DNA of 64,000 nt. Source: Branchiibius hedensis. Its GTDB lineage: Bacteria > Actinomycetota > Actinomycetes > Actinomycetales > Dermatophilaceae. The position numbers and the translations under genes were made by a program. Where the stretch lies: contig NZ_UESZ01000001.1 in assembly GCF_900108585.1 (NCBI RefSeq), forward strand, positions 1,922,001 through 1,986,000. The letters run 5' to 3'. This document shows positions 26,561 through 35,280 of this stretch, piece by piece. The first letter of the stretch is position 1, and every line of letters starts with the position of its first letter. The notes under the pieces are model-generated. The model was not told the DNA's origin. It saw only the letters and a list, made by a program, of their open reading frames with translations, and did not search any database.

Positions 26561-28248
26561 CGCAGGTCCTCCTCGTCCGCCCGCTGCGCCCATTGCGCGA
26601 AGCGCTCGCCCGGTTCGTGCTGCTTGACGAAGTTCTCGGTGACCCGCACGACGTAGTCGCCCAACTCAGCCGAGGACACCTTGTGCGAGCGCAGCTTGCG
26701 ACCGAAGCCCGCGTCCAGACCGAGGCCGCCACCGAGGTGCACCTGGAACCCTTCGACCTGCTCCCCCGCGTCGTTGGTGACGATCTGGCCCTTCAGCCCG
26801 ATGTCGGCCGTCTGGATGCGGGCGCAGGAGTTGGGGCAGCCGTTGATGTGGATCGACAGCGGCCGCTCCAACTCGATGTGGTCCAGTCGCTCCTCGAGGT
26901 CAGCAACCAGCGTGTGGGCTCGCGCCTTGGTCTCGACGATCGCCAGCTTGCAGAACTCGATACCGGTGCACGCCATCGTCGAGCGGCGCCACGGGCTCGG
27001 ATTCGCCTCCAGCCCAACGGCGCTGACTTCCTCGACCAAGGCGTCGACCGCTTCGGGTCGCACATCCAGGACGACGAGTTTCTGGTACGGCGTGAGCCGA
27101 ATCCGCCCGGACCCCGCCTTCTGCGCGGAGTCGGCCACGGACTTCAGCACCGTCCCACTGACGCGGCCCGCGATCGGGGCCAGCCCGACGTACTTGTTGC
27201 CGTCGATCTGGTCGTGGACGCCGATGTGGTCAAGGGGCTGATCGGGCAGCGGCGCGGCAGGACCGTCCAGCAGGCTGCGGTGCAGGTACTCGGTCTCGAG
27301 CACGTCGCGGAACTTCTCGGTGCCCCAGTCGGCGACCAGGAACTTCAGCCGCGCGCGGTGCCGCAACCGCCGGTAGCCGTAATCGCGGAAGATCTGGATG
27401 ACGCCATGCCACACGTCGGGCACCTCGTCCAGCGGCACCCACACACCGAGTCGTTCGGCCAGGCGCGGGTTGGTCGACAACGCACCACCCACGAGCAGGT
27501 CGAAGCCGGGTCCGTGCTCCGGGTGCTCGACGCCGACGAAGGAGACGTCGTTGATCTCCGGTGCCGCATCGGCCAACCAGGCGATCGAGGTCTTGAACTT
27601 GCGGGGCAGGTTCGACAGCGTCGGGTCACCGATGAACCGGCGGCAGATCTCCTGGATGGCCGGCTCGGGGTTGAGCACCTCCTGCGCGCTGACCCCCGAG
27701 ACCGGCGAGCCGAGCACGACACGAGGGGTATCACCGCACGCCTCGGTGGTCGACAGACCGACCCCTTCCAGGCGGCGCCAGATCTCCGGGACGTCCTCGA
27801 CGCGGATCCAGTGGAACTGGATGTTCTCCCGGTCGGTGATGTCCGCGGTGTCCCGGCCGAAGTCGATCGAGATGTCCGCGATCACCCGCAGCTGCTCGGT
27901 GGTGAGAGCGCCCCCGTCGACGCGTACCCGCAGCATGAAGTACTCATCGTCCAGGTCCTCCGGGGCGATGGTCGCGGTGCGGCCGCCCTCGATCCCGGGC
28001 CGGCGCTGGGTGTACAGGCCCCACCAGCGCATGCGACCGCGCAGATCCTCCGGGGAGATCGATGCGAAACCCTCGCGGGCGTAGACGGTCTCGATGCGCT
28101 CGCGGACGTTCAGTCCGTCGTCGGCCTGTTTGAAGACCTCATTGGGATTGAGCGGTTCGCGCTGGCCAAGGGCCCACTGCCCTTCACTACGGGGTTCGCG
28201 GGTCTCAGCGCGTCGTGGGCGCGCAGGAGCAACGGGTCGTTCTGGCAC
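26557..28248 (-). CDS. sir: Ferredoxin-dependent sulfite reductase
   Basis: 563 residues from a GTG at 28248. It reduces sulfite to sulfide with siroheme coupled to a [4Fe-4S] cluster. Cluster/siroheme cysteines: CTGIEFC (C427, C433) and NGCPNSC (C471, C475). Two ferrodoxin-like repeats: RENIQFHWI in the first half, RLTPYQKLVVLDV in the second. Nitrite reductases share this architecture; the cys neighbours decide for sulfite. The frame is also open to a TTG at 28278, but this would place the operator-like dyad inside the gene and no Shine-Dalgarno sequence precedes either start. Confidence 0.93.
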   Translation of the reverse strand: MPERPVAPARPRRAETREPRSEGQWALGQREPLNPNEVFKQADDGLNVRERIETVYAREGFASISPEDLRGRMRWWGLYTQRRPGIEGGRTATIAPEDLDDEYFMLRVRVDGGALTTEQLRVIADISIDFGRDTADITDRENIQFHWIRVEDVPEIWRRLEGVGLSTTEACGDTPRVVLGSPVSGVSAQEVLNPEPAIQEICRRFIGDPTLSNLPRKFKTSIAWLADAAPEINDVSFVGVEHPEHGPGFDLLVGGALSTNPRLAERLGVWVPLDEVPDVWHGVIQIFRDYGYRRLRHRARLKFLVADWGTEKFRDVLETEYLHRSLLDGPAAPLPDQPLDHIGVHDQIDGNKYVGLAPIAGRVSGTVLKSVADSAQKAGSGRIRLTPYQKLVVLDVRPEAVDALVEEVSAVGLEANPSPWRRSTMACTGIEFCKLAIVETKARAHTLVADLEERLDHIELERPLSIHINGCPNSCARIQTADIGLKGQIVTNDAGEQVEGFQVHLGGGLGLDAGFGRKLRSHKVSSAELGDYVVRVTENFVKQHEPGERFAQWAQRADEEDLR

Positions 28249-28284
28249 GTCATATAACGTGACATTTGGATGAACCAAACGTCA
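28247..28284 (-). promoter_or_regulatory. Operator-like dyads before the sulfur operon
   Basis: Half-sites TGACATTTGG (28260-28269) and CCAAACGTCA (28275-28284) form a 10-bp inverted repeat with one mismatch and a 5-bp spacer. Immediately next to it, ACGT ... ACGT (28247-28260) flanks an AT-rich CATATA core. Together they sit directly upstream of the sir start, as expected for a sulfur-status repressor or activator site. The regulator is unknown. Confidence 0.55.
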
Positions 28285-28351
28285 AATAATGCCGCCGTTG
28301 TCTCACCCCTTAGACCGGCGGGGCGCGGTCACGACGGGTGCGGCCGGGAGG

Positions 28352-28357
28352 TAGTTT
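28352..28357 (+). promoter_or_regulatory. -10 box TAGTTT, 7 nt before DUF4439 lipoprotein GTG
   Basis: TAGTTT, 7 nt, GTG at 28365. It supports this start over the upstream GTG at 28338 and predicts a leaderless message divergent from sir. Confidence 0.45.
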
Positions 28358-28364
28358 CCCACAT

Positions 28365-29291
28365 GTGTCCCGTCGCCCTGTCACCCGCCGCGGGCTGCTG
28401 GGCGGTGCTGGCGCCGGTGTGCTCGCGGTAGGCCTGTCGGCGTGCGGCATCCGGCTGGAGTCCGGTGCTCCCGCGATCCCGGGTTTGCAGACGCAGGGGC
28501 CGCCTGTCGACACGGCCGCCCTGCAGGCCACCGTGGCGAGTCGGACCATGGCCTTGGAGACCTTGGCCCAACCCAGCGCCGGGCTGCAGACCTCGATCAA
28601 GCCGGCCTACCGCCAGCAACTGAGCCGACTGCAAGCGGTGATGGCCAGCGCGGGCATGCCGGAAGCCACGAGCTCGCCGACGACGGGTACGACGGCCAAG
28701 TCCCTGGTCGGCTTCGAGACCTTCATCCGCGCTCAGCTCAACGCGTCGACCTTCGCGCGCATCGCTGGTGCCGAGGCCGCCTACGTGCCGATGCTCGCCG
28801 CGTCCAGTGCACTGGACGCCGGCGCGGCGCTGAGTCCACAGGGCGTTGCTGCCCAGGGTCCAGCACCGGCATGGCCCACCGCTGCCCTTCCCGCAGACGT
28901 TGCGGTCGGCCTGTTGCCAGCGGTCCGCGAGGCGGTCTACGGCCTGGAGGTCATCGCTGCGAAGAGCGCGCTCAGCGGCCGCGCGCGGGTCACCGCCACC
29001 TTGCACACCATGTACCCGATCCGCGCCCAGCTCGAGGCCATCGCCGGCGATGCGGCGCCCCCGCTGCACTCGACGTACGCACTCACGCCCGACCCCAGCA
29101 CCGACCAGGCGCGTACGACGCTGGCGCGCCACCTGCTGACCGCAGTAGTAGCCGCGTGCGCCGACCAGGCCGCCGCGACCAAGGGGTCGGCCGACCACGT
29201 CGGCGCACTGCTGCACGTGTGGGGCACCGCGCTGACCACGTCCTGGACGTGGGGCGTCCCGCCGGTGGCGTTCCCCGGACTCGCCGAGTGA
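28365..29291 (+). CDS. Tat-exported lipoprotein with DUF4439 ferritin-like domain
   Basis: 308 residues. The N-terminus has a twin-arginine motif TRRGLLGG followed by a hydrophobic stretch and lipobox LSAC (Cys27), so it is probably exported folded and anchored to the outer membrane face as a lipoprotein. The C-terminal part is Ala-rich and helical and resembles DUF4439 (ferritin-like), with HTMYPIRAQLEAIAGDAAPP. Function unknown. Its stop overlaps the start of the kinase gene (GTGA), a coupled pair. Confidence 0.75.
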   Translation: MSRRPVTRRGLLGGAGAGVLAVGLSACGIRLESGAPAIPGLQTQGPPVDTAALQATVASRTMALETLAQPSAGLQTSIKPAYRQQLSRLQAVMASAGMPEATSSPTTGTTAKSLVGFETFIRAQLNASTFARIAGAEAAYVPMLAASSALDAGAALSPQGVAAQGPAPAWPTAALPADVAVGLLPAVREAVYGLEVIAAKSALSGRARVTATLHTMYPIRAQLEAIAGDAAPPLHSTYALTPDPSTDQARTTLARHLLTAVVAACADQAAATKGSADHVGALLHVWGTALTTSWTWGVPPVAFPGLAE

Positions 29292-30169
29292 GCTTCGAGC
29301 TCGACGTCCCGGACGGTCTGCGGACCACCCTGGCGGGCCGCCCGCCCGCGGGCGGGCCATCGGGCGATGACTGGCTGCGCGCCCTTCCCCGGCTTCTGGC
29401 CGCAGCCGCCGACCGGTGGGGGCTGAGTGATCCGCAACCGCCGAGGTACGGCGAGTGCGCGCTCGTCGTACCCTGCACCTCCTCGTCGGGTCCGGTCGCG
29501 CTGAAGTTGACCTGGCCCCATCCCGAAGCACGATTCGAACACCTGGCGTTGCGAGCCTGGAACGGCGATGGAGCGGTCCGGTTGCTCGCCGCCGACACCA
29601 CGGATCACGCACTGTTGCTGGAGCAACTGGACGCCGATCGGTCGCTGGAGCAGATTGACCTTCTGGAAGCCTGCGAGACCGTGGGTTCGCTACTGCGGCA
29701 ACTGGATCGGCCCGCACTGCCCCAGATCGGCTCGCCACCAGTTGACGCATGGCGCGCGTTGCTGGAGCACGGTGGTGAGCACGTGCCACGCCGGTTCGTC
29801 ACCCGGGCTGCCGCGCTGCTGCGAGATCTACCGACTGGAGACCGCCTGGTCCACAGTGATCTGCACTTCGCGAATGTGCTTGCGGGACAAAGAGCTTCGT
29901 GGCTGGCCATCGATCCGAAACCAGTCACCGCCAGTCCAGCCTTCGGCGTCGCCCCAGTGCTGTGGAACCGGTGGTCGGAGGCGACCGCTGCCTACAACCT
30001 GCGGTCCCACCTTCGACTGCGGGCGGGTCTGGTCGCCGAATCGGCGGGCATCGACGAGGACGACGCGATGGCCTGGTCCTTCGTGCGATGCGTCCTCAAC
30101 GCGTGCGAGACACCACCAGGTGATGCGGCGCTGTCCCGGTGGATCACCATCGCCAAAGCGATGACCTGA
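29288..30169 (+). CDS. Aminoglycoside/hydroxyurea phosphotransferase-family kinase
   Basis: 293 residues from a GTG overlapping the upstream stop (GTGA). Kinase-like APH fold of the APH(6)/hydroxyurea-kinase group: catalytic loop HSDLHFANVL (D191), metal-binding IDPKP (D209), LLLEQLDADRSLEQ in the nucleotide lobe and WNRW near the end. The group includes streptomycin 6-phosphotransferases, but most chromosomal members have no proven drug substrate, so resistance should not be assumed. Coupling to a ferritin-like lipoprotein is unusual. Confidence 0.82.
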   Translation: MSFELDVPDGLRTTLAGRPPAGGPSGDDWLRALPRLLAAAADRWGLSDPQPPRYGECALVVPCTSSSGPVALKLTWPHPEARFEHLALRAWNGDGAVRLLAADTTDHALLLEQLDADRSLEQIDLLEACETVGSLLRQLDRPALPQIGSPPVDAWRALLEHGGEHVPRRFVTRAAALLRDLPTGDRLVHSDLHFANVLAGQRASWLAIDPKPVTASPAFGVAPVLWNRWSEATAAYNLRSHLRLRAGLVAESAGIDEDDAMAWSFVRCVLNACETPPGDAALSRWITIAKAMT

Positions 30170-30185
30170 ACGGGCTGACCCAGGT

Positions 30186-30938
30186 TCACCCCTTGAAGGA
30201 GGTGACCACCGACTCGAACGAGTTGTCCTGACTCATCAACGCGCCGTACTCCGCGCCGTACTGGTCCAGTTCCTTGCCGTCGATGAAAACTGTCGGGGTC
30301 CCGGTGACGCCGTCCTTGCCGGATTGGGTCTCCGTGGCCTCGGCGTAGTCCTTGTACTTCTGGTCACTCACACACTTCACGAAGGTGTCGTAGGCGGAGC
30401 CGCTGATGCCGGCGTCCTTGCCGAAGCTCGTCAACTGGTCGTCGGTGTATCCCTCCCCTTCGGTGGCGGGCTGGTTGGCGAACACGGTCGAGTGGTACTG
30501 CGGGAACTTACCGGCGTCGGCGGCACAGTACGCGGCGTTCGCGGCGCGCAGCGAGTTGTCACCGGGATGACTTCCGTCCAGGAACGTCTTCACGTGCAGC
30601 ACGAGCTTCACCTTCCCAGCGGCCGCCATGCTCTGCATCTGCTCGCCGTTATGCGTCTCCAGTCGCTTGCAGTATGGGCACTGAAAGTCTTCGTACACGT
30701 CCACGGTTTTCGCCCCTGACTGCAACTTCACGTCCGGGTAGGCCACGACGCCTTTGCCACCCGTGATACCACCGGTAGGGACAGCGGCATTGTCCGATCC
30801 GCCGGACTGGGTCACCAGGAACGCCGCGAACCCGGCGATCACCAGCACGGTCGCGATCAACGCCGCGATCAGCGCCTTGGACGGGCCTTGTCTGGGGGCG
30901 GAGGCTTTGAGCCGTTCGGCGGCATCAGGGCGAGGCAT
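30186..30938 (-). CDS. Membrane-anchored DsbA-like thiol oxidoreductase, copy 1
   Basis: 250 residues. Short cytoplasmic N-terminus, one membrane segment (about 23-43), then an extracellular thioredoxin-fold domain with active site CPYC (87-90) in VYEDFQCPYC and cis-Pro loop TGTPTVFIDG. It likely forms or shuffles disulfides in exported proteins. It is a close paralogue of the next gene; their N-termini share MPRPDAAE and VLVIAGFAAFLVTQ. TAGAGT is 6 nt before the ATG, and a strong hairpin separates it from copy 2, so each copy probably has its own transcript. Confidence 0.9.
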   Translation of the reverse strand: MPRPDAAERLKASAPRQGPSKALIAALIATVLVIAGFAAFLVTQSGGSDNAAVPTGGITGGKGVVAYPDVKLQSGAKTVDVYEDFQCPYCKRLETHNGEQMQSMAAAGKVKLVLHVKTFLDGSHPGDNSLRAANAAYCAADAGKFPQYHSTVFANQPATEGEGYTDDQLTSFGKDAGISGSAYDTFVKCVSDQKYKDYAEATETQSGKDGVTGTPTVFIDGKELDQYGAEYGALMSQDNSFESVVTSFKG

Positions 30939-30944
30939 GGGCTC

Positions 30945-30950
30945 ACTCTA
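30945..30950 (-). promoter_or_regulatory. -10 box TAGAGT, 6 nt before DsbA-like copy 1
   Basis: Minus-strand TAGAGT, 6 nt, ATG at 30938; leaderless layout, directly after the terminator hairpin of copy 2. Confidence 0.45.
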
Positions 30951-30959
30951 GAGACACGA

Positions 30960-30994
30960 ACGCGGGGCCGGGTGACGCAAACCCGGCCCCGCGT
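30960..30994 (-). terminator. Strong terminator hairpin between the two DsbA-like genes
   Basis: ACGCGGGGCCGGGT (30960-30973) and ACCCGGCCCCGCGT (30981-30994) form a perfect 14-bp stem with a 7-nt loop, 14 bp after the stop of copy 2. Only a weak U-stretch follows on the minus strand, common in high-GC genomes. Confidence 0.8.
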
Positions 30995-31008
30995 CGTACT
31001 GCCATTGA

Positions 31009-31764
31009 TTACTTGACGGAGTTGATGACCGACTCGAAGGAGTTCGGCTGGGTCAGCAGCGTCTTGTACTCGGTGCCGGTGTTGTCGATCTCCTTGCCGT
31101 CGACGAAGAACGTCGGGGTTCCGGTCACGCCGTCCTTACCGGACTGAGTCTCGGTCTCGTTGACGTAGTCCTTGTACTTGTTGCTGTCCACGCATTTGAC
31201 GAACGTCGTGTACGCCGCACCGGTGATCCCGGCGTCCTTGCCGAAGCTCTTCAACTGGTCGACGGTGTACCCGTCGCCCTCCGTCGCGGGCTGGTTGGCG
31301 TAGACGGTCGAGTGGTACTCGGGGAACTTGCCCGCGTCCGCCGCGCAGAAGCCGGCGTTGGCGGCTTGCGCCGACGCATCGTTGCCGAAGTTGTTGTCCA
31401 GGAACGACATCATGTGTACGACGACCTTCACCTGGCCGTTCTTGGCCATCGTCTTCATCATGTCGCCGTTCTGCGTCTCGAACTGCTTGCAGACCGGGCA
31501 CTGGAAGTCCTCGTAGACGTTGACCGTCTTGGCGCCGGACTGCAGCTTGGCGTCCGGGTACAGAACCAGGCCCTTGCCCCCCTCGATGCCACCGGTCGGG
31601 ACGGCGCTGGACGCGCTGCTGGTGTTCTTGCTCTGGGTCACCAGGAAGGCAGCGAAGCCGGCGATCACGAGAACGACAGCGATCACGGAGGCGATCAACG
31701 CCTTGGACGGCCCCTCTTTGGGGGCTGCCGCCTTGATCTTCTCGGCGGCATCGGGGCGAGGCAT
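31009..31764 (-). CDS. Membrane-anchored DsbA-like thiol oxidoreductase, copy 2
   Basis: 251 residues, same layout as copy 1: membrane segment about 23-43, active site CPVC (89-92) in VYEDFQCPVC, cis-Pro loop TGTPTFFVDG. The active-site dipeptide differs (PV versus PY), which in this fold usually shifts redox potential, so the two may have different roles. AGGGA is 7 nt before the ATG. The MauE/DoxX gene lies 64 bp upstream on the same strand. Confidence 0.9.
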   Translation of the reverse strand: MPRPDAAEKIKAAAPKEGPSKALIASVIAVVLVIAGFAAFLVTQSKNTSSASSAVPTGGIEGGKGLVLYPDAKLQSGAKTVNVYEDFQCPVCKQFETQNGDMMKTMAKNGQVKVVVHMMSFLDNNFGNDASAQAANAGFCAADAGKFPEYHSTVYANQPATEGDGYTVDQLKSFGKDAGITGAAYTTFVKCVDSNKYKDYVNETETQSGKDGVTGTPTFFVDGKEIDNTGTEYKTLLTQPNSFESVINSVK

Positions 31765-31828
31765 GACGAGGTCCCTATCTGTATGGGTGGATTGCTCTGG
31801 GAACGATCTGTGGCGGCGGCGGGTTCCG

Positions 31829-32323
31829 TCAGCCCCACAGCTTCTGGTCGAGACTGAACTTGGTCCGGGGGAAGAACACCAGCCAGGCGCCGCACGCCAG
31901 CAGGCCGAGGTCGCGCAGCACGTCCCAGGTGTAGTTGGGTTTCACGCCGACCTCACCGCCACCGCCGAAGCAGCCGCAGTTGATCGACAGGCCGCGTGCC
32001 CACGCCGAGATGATGCCGATCAGGAAGGCGATCATCAGCAACGAGCCGAGGATTGCTGCCCACCGGGTGAACAGGCCCAGCACCAGCAACAGCCCGAAGA
32101 TGATCTCGGCGAAGGGCATGAACGCCCCCCACAGGTTGGCCAGGTCGTACGGCAGGATCTTGAACGCGCGGGTCGCCAGCTGCGCCTCGGGGATGTTCGT
32201 GGCTTTGATCGCACCGGAGACCAGGTAGGTCACGCCCAGGATCAGCCGGGCGGCGAGACCCACCCAGGGTTTCCAGTCGGTGGTCGGGCGCGCGTCGGGG
32301 GTCGTGGCGGTGCTAGCGGTCAC
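31829..32323 (-). CDS. MauE/DoxX-family membrane redox protein
   Basis: 164 residues, four predicted membrane segments. A cysteine pair in INCGCFGGGG (C116, C118) lies at a membrane edge. MauE in methylamine utilisation works with the thioredoxin-like MauD in making disulfides of methylamine dehydrogenase. With two DsbA-like genes downstream, this protein may reoxidise or partner them (inference). GTG start with TACCCT 6 nt upstream. Confidence 0.85.
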   Translation of the reverse strand: MTASTATTPDARPTTDWKPWVGLAARLILGVTYLVSGAIKATNIPEAQLATRAFKILPYDLANLWGAFMPFAEIIFGLLLVLGLFTRWAAILGSLLMIAFLIGIISAWARGLSINCGCFGGGGEVGVKPNYTWDVLRDLGLLACGAWLVFFPRTKFSLDQKLWG

Positions 32324-32329
32324 CGCCCC

Positions 32330-32335
32330 AGGGTA
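32330..32335 (-). promoter_or_regulatory. -10 box TACCCT, 6 nt before MauE/DoxX GTG
   Basis: Minus-strand TACCCT, 6 nt, GTG at 32323; leaderless layout in the 25-bp gap after the LapA-domain gene. Confidence 0.45.
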
Positions 32336-32348
32336 ACCGCCAGTTCTA

Positions 32349-32825
32349 TCAGGACTTCAGCACGGCCTTGCTCAGGCCCTTGACCCGCTTGCGCAGTTGC
32401 AGCATCCGGATGCCGCCGGGAATCGCCACGAGCAGGATGCCGGCGACCGCTGCGATGACCAGCGCGATAGCGATGGAAACCTGCCCGCTCAGGCCGAGGA
32501 AGTGCAGGGTGACCTTGTCCAGGTTCTGGCCGATGAAGATCATCAGCAGGATCAGCAGAATGGCCACGACGATGAGTCCGACGTACCAGACGCTGGCGCG
32601 CGTGCGGTGCAACAGGTCCGACTGCGCCAATTCCTCTGCGTGTGACGGCTGGCTGGGCTGGACTGGTTTGTTCGCGGATTTCGGCGTGCCCTGCGGCTCA
32701 CCCTTGGTCGGCGCGGCGGCCTGGCCCGGGACAGTCTCGTCGGTGCTGGCCCGGGCAGCAGAAACCCGTCCCGCCGCCGGATCGGAGGCGTGCGGCTGGG
32801 GCGTGGAGGAACCCTTGTCGGTCAT
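32349..32825 (-). CDS. LapA-domain membrane protein
   Basis: 158 residues. An N-terminal Pro/Ser/Lys-rich disordered segment (1-70) is followed by two membrane segments of the LapA (DUF1049) type: VGLIVVAILLILLMIFIGQN, then VSIAIALVIAAVAGILLVAI with a charged tail RKRVKGLSKAVLKS. LapA proteins in E. coli associate with LPS assembly; in actinobacteria the role is unknown. The start is the ATG at 32825; the open frame upstream is not protein-like. Confidence 0.8.
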   Translation of the reverse strand: MTDKGSSTPQPHASDPAAGRVSAARASTDETVPGQAAAPTKGEPQGTPKSANKPVQPSQPSHAEELAQSDLLHRTRASVWYVGLIVVAILLILLMIFIGQNLDKVTLHFLGLSGQVSIAIALVIAAVAGILLVAIPGGIRMLQLRKRVKGLSKAVLKS

Positions 32826-32877
32826 GTCACCGATCGTTCCACAACCGACCGACGTATCCGCCCGGCTGGGTGAGGTG

Positions 32878-34641
32878 TCACGCGTTCGCGGCGTTGATCT
32901 CCCCCAGCACCTCGGCGACCACACTCGACACGGGAACCTCGCGGCGCTCCCCCGAGCGGCGGTCCTTGATCTCCACGACCCCGTCCGCCAGGCCCTTGCC
33001 GACCACGACGATCGTGGGGACACCGATGAGCTCGGCGTCCTTGAACTTCACCCCGGGCGAGACCTTCGGCCGGTCGTCGTAGAGGACTTCCAGCTGCAGG
33101 GCTTCGAGCTCGCGGACGATTTCCTCGGCCTTGAGGTAGACCGCGTCGTCCTTGCCAGTGGCCACAATGTGTACGTCGGCCGGGGCGACGGTGCGTGGCC
33201 AGATCAGACCGGCGTCGTCCAGGTTGTCCTCGGCGATGACTCCGACCGCGCGCGTCACGCCGACGCCGTAGGAGCCCATCGTCACGGTGGTGAGCTTCCC
33301 GTTCTCGTCGAGCACCTTCAGACCCAGCGCCTCGGCGTACTTGGTGCCCAGTTGGAAGATGTGCCCCATCTCGATGCCGCGCGCGAGTTTGAGGGTGCCA
33401 GAGCCGGACGGTGAGGGGTCACCCTCCTTGATCTCGGCGGCCTGGATGGTGCCGTCGGCGGTGAAGTCGCGCCCATAGACCAGGTCGATCACGTGGTGCC
33501 CGGGCTGGTCGGCGCCGGTCACCCAGGCGCTGCCTTCGGCGATGCTCGGGTCGAGCAGGTAGCGGATCCCCTTGTCCTCCCCCAGCGCGCCGGGGCCGAT
33601 GTAGCCCTTGACCAAGTGCGGGTACGTCGCGAAGTCCTTCTCCTCGAAGGGTTCCACTTCCGCCGGCGAGACTTTCGCCTCCAGCCGCTTGGCGTCCACG
33701 TCGCGATCACCGGGTACGCCGATCGCCAGGGGTTCGCGGGTGCCGTCGGGTTGGCGGAGCATCACCAGGACGTTCTTCAACGTGTCGGCCGCCGTCCACG
33801 CGCGGTTGTCGGTGCGCGGGTGGTTCGCGTTCAGGGCGTCAACGAGGGTGGCGATCGTCGGGGTGTCCGGGGTGGGCTCGATGTGGCTATCGCCTACAGT
33901 CACTTGCTGTTTCGGCGCTTGGGGAACTTCGACGGCTTCCACGTTCGCGGCGTACCCCGAATCATCACGCACGAAGGTGTCCTCACCGTGCGGGCTGACG
34001 GCCAGGAATTCCTCGGAGGCCGAGCCGCCCATGGCGCCGGAGTCGGCGTGCACGATGACGTACTCGAAACCGAGGCGGTTGAAGATCTTGATGTAGGCGT
34101 CACGGTGCCGGTCGTAGGCCTTCTGCAAGCCGGCAGCGTCGATGTCGAAGGAGTAGGAGTCCTTCATGATGAACTCGCGGCCGCGCAGGATGCCCGCCCG
34201 GGGGCGCGCTTCGTCGCGGTACTTGTTCTGGATCTGGTAGAGCGACAGCGGCAGGTCTTTGTAGGAGGAATACATGTCCTTGACCGCGAGGCAGAACATC
34301 TCCTCATGCGTCGGGCCGAGCAGCATGTCGTTGTCTTTGCGATCCTGCAGCTTGAACAGGTTGTCGCCGTACTCGGTCCAGCGGTTGGTCGCCTCGTAGG
34401 GCTCGCGCGGCAGCAGGGCGGGGAACTTCACTTCCTGCGCACCGATCGCGTCCATCTCCTCGCGGATGATGTTCTCCACCTTGGCCAACACCCGCATGCC
34501 CAGCGGCAGCCAGGTGTAGATGCCCGGGGCGACGCGACGGATGTAACCGGCGCGGACCAGCAGTTTGTGGCCGGGCAGTTCGGCGTCGGCCGGGTCGTCG
34601 CGCAGGGTCCGCACGAACAGGGTCGACATACGCATAGCCAC
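32878..34641 (-). CDS. proS: Prolyl-tRNA synthetase
   Basis: 587 residues, the bacterial type with the editing (INS/YbaK-like) domain inserted between class II motifs 2 and 3. Motif 2 region: [21 protein letters not shown]; motif 3 near [13 protein letters not shown]-terminal anticodon-binding domain [18 protein letters not shown]. Charges tRNA-Pro. GTG start at 34641 chosen because AAGGAG lies 7 nt upstream; in-frame ATGs at 34635 and 34629 are the alternatives. The frame is open much further upstream without meaning. Confidence 0.96.
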   Translation of the reverse strand: MAMRMSTLFVRTLRDDPADAELPGHKLLVRAGYIRRVAPGIYTWLPLGMRVLAKVENIIREEMDAIGAQEVKFPALLPREPYEATNRWTEYGDNLFKLQDRKDNDMLLGPTHEEMFCLAVKDMYSSYKDLPLSLYQIQNKYRDEARPRAGILRGREFIMKDSYSFDIDAAGLQKAYDRHRDAYIKIFNRLGFEYVIVHADSGAMGGSASEEFLAVSPHGEDTFVRDDSGYAANVEAVEVPQAPKQQVTVGDSHIEPTPDTPTIATLVDALNANHPRTDNRAWTAADTLKNVLVMLRQPDGTREPLAIGVPGDRDVDAKRLEAKVSPAEVEPFEEKDFATYPHLVKGYIGPGALGEDKGIRYLLDPSIAEGSAWVTGADQPGHHVIDLVYGRDFTADGTIQAAEIKEGDPSPSGSGTLKLARGIEMGHIFQLGTKYAEALGLKVLDENGKLTTVTMGSYGVGVTRAVGVIAEDNLDDAGLIWPRTVAPADVHIVATGKDDAVYLKAEEIVRELEALQLEVLYDDRPKVSPGVKFKDAELIGVPTIVVVGKGLADGVVEIKDRRSGERREVPVSSVVAEVLGEINAANA

Positions 34642-34779
34642 GGGAGTGCTCCTTGGGATGGTGTTTCGGCTGCCCTGGCGAGGATAGTCGCGACCGGTTT
34701 CCGGCGTTGCATCTCGGAGTCGAGGCTGAACGTTTAGTGTGAGCACGCTGACAATGCCGTCCCCTGATCTGGAGGTTCC

Positions 34780-35238
34780 ATGCGTCTCGTTCGCGTGCTG
34801 CTCGTACCCGTCTGCACCGCCGCTCTGGTCGCGCCGGTGTTTGCCACGCCGGCAGAGGCCGCCACTGCCCCGCTGAAATTCGGCAAGTGGGTCGCCGACC
34901 CGCCGGGCAACGACTTGCCGGCGAACAACGTCAAGGTGAATCGCGAATACATCAGCGTCACGAACACCACGAGCAAGACCATCGCTCTGACGGGCTACCG
35001 CGTGCGGGACAAGAAGGGTCACGTCTTCGTCTTCCCGAAAGGTTCGAAGCTCGGGGCGAAGAAAACCGTCAAGGTGCACAGTGGCTCGGGGAAGAACACC
35101 GCGACCGACGTGTATTGGAAGCAAGGGTTCTACGTGTGGAACAACAGCGGCGACACGGCGTACCTGGAGAAGCCGAGCAAGCAATTGATCACCACCTGCA
35201 CGTACAAGAAGAACGGCTCGGGATTCAGGAACTGCTGA
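34780..35238 (+). CDS. Secreted lamin-tail (LTD) domain protein
   Basis: 152 residues. Signal peptide of about 27 residues ([20 protein letters not shown] ... AEAA). The mature part matches the beta-sandwich lamin-tail domain seen in secreted bacterial proteins: [20 protein letters not shown] then [13 protein letters not shown] and [19 protein letters not shown]. Two cysteines near the C-terminus could form a disulfide. Function unknown, probably cell-surface or nuclease-associated in relatives. GGAGG is 5 nt before the ATG. Divergent from proS. Confidence 0.85.
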   Translation: MRLVRVLLVPVCTAALVAPVFATPAEAATAPLKFGKWVADPPGNDLPANNVKVNREYISVTNTTSKTIALTGYRVRDKKGHVFVFPKGSKLGAKKTVKVHSGSGKNTATDVYWKQGFYVWNNSGDTAYLEKPSKQLITTCTYKKNGSGFRNC

Positions 35239-35262
35239 GGCACACCCTCCGAGTGCCCGGCT

Positions 35263-35280
35263 CACTGAACGTTGTCAGTG
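35263..35280 (+). terminator. Small hairpin after the lamin-tail gene
   Basis: CACTGA and TCAGTG pair around 6 nt, 25 bp after the stop. No U-run; weak. The 222-bp gap to the HNH gene also has a perfect palindrome TTGTGCACAA (35368-35377) and a TAAGAT hexamer (35406-35411) that may be the HNH promoter -10 box. No gene is seen in it. Confidence 0.3.

Noticed and set aside
26593-28257. 554-codon plus-strand frame opposite sulfite reductase
   Set aside because: Antisense shadow caused by high G+C third positions; no domain, no ribosome-binding site.
28249-28364. SAM or other sulfur riboswitch before the sulfur operon
   Set aside because: The divergent gap is only about 116 bp and shows protein-operator-like dyads rather than a riboswitch fold.
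28442-30169. 575-codon frame suggesting a fused ferritin-like/kinase protein
   Set aside because: The first part is out of frame with the DUF4439 lipoprotein; the kinase starts at the GTG at 29288.
29288-30169. Aminoglycoside-resistance gene
   Set aside because: The kinase fold is right, but chromosomal members of this family usually have no proven drug substrate; sequence alone cannot support resistance.
32878-35265. Long N-terminal extension of prolyl-tRNA synthetase
   Set aside because: A Shine-Dalgarno sequence and family alignment place the start at 34641; the extension is antisense to the lamin-tail gene.
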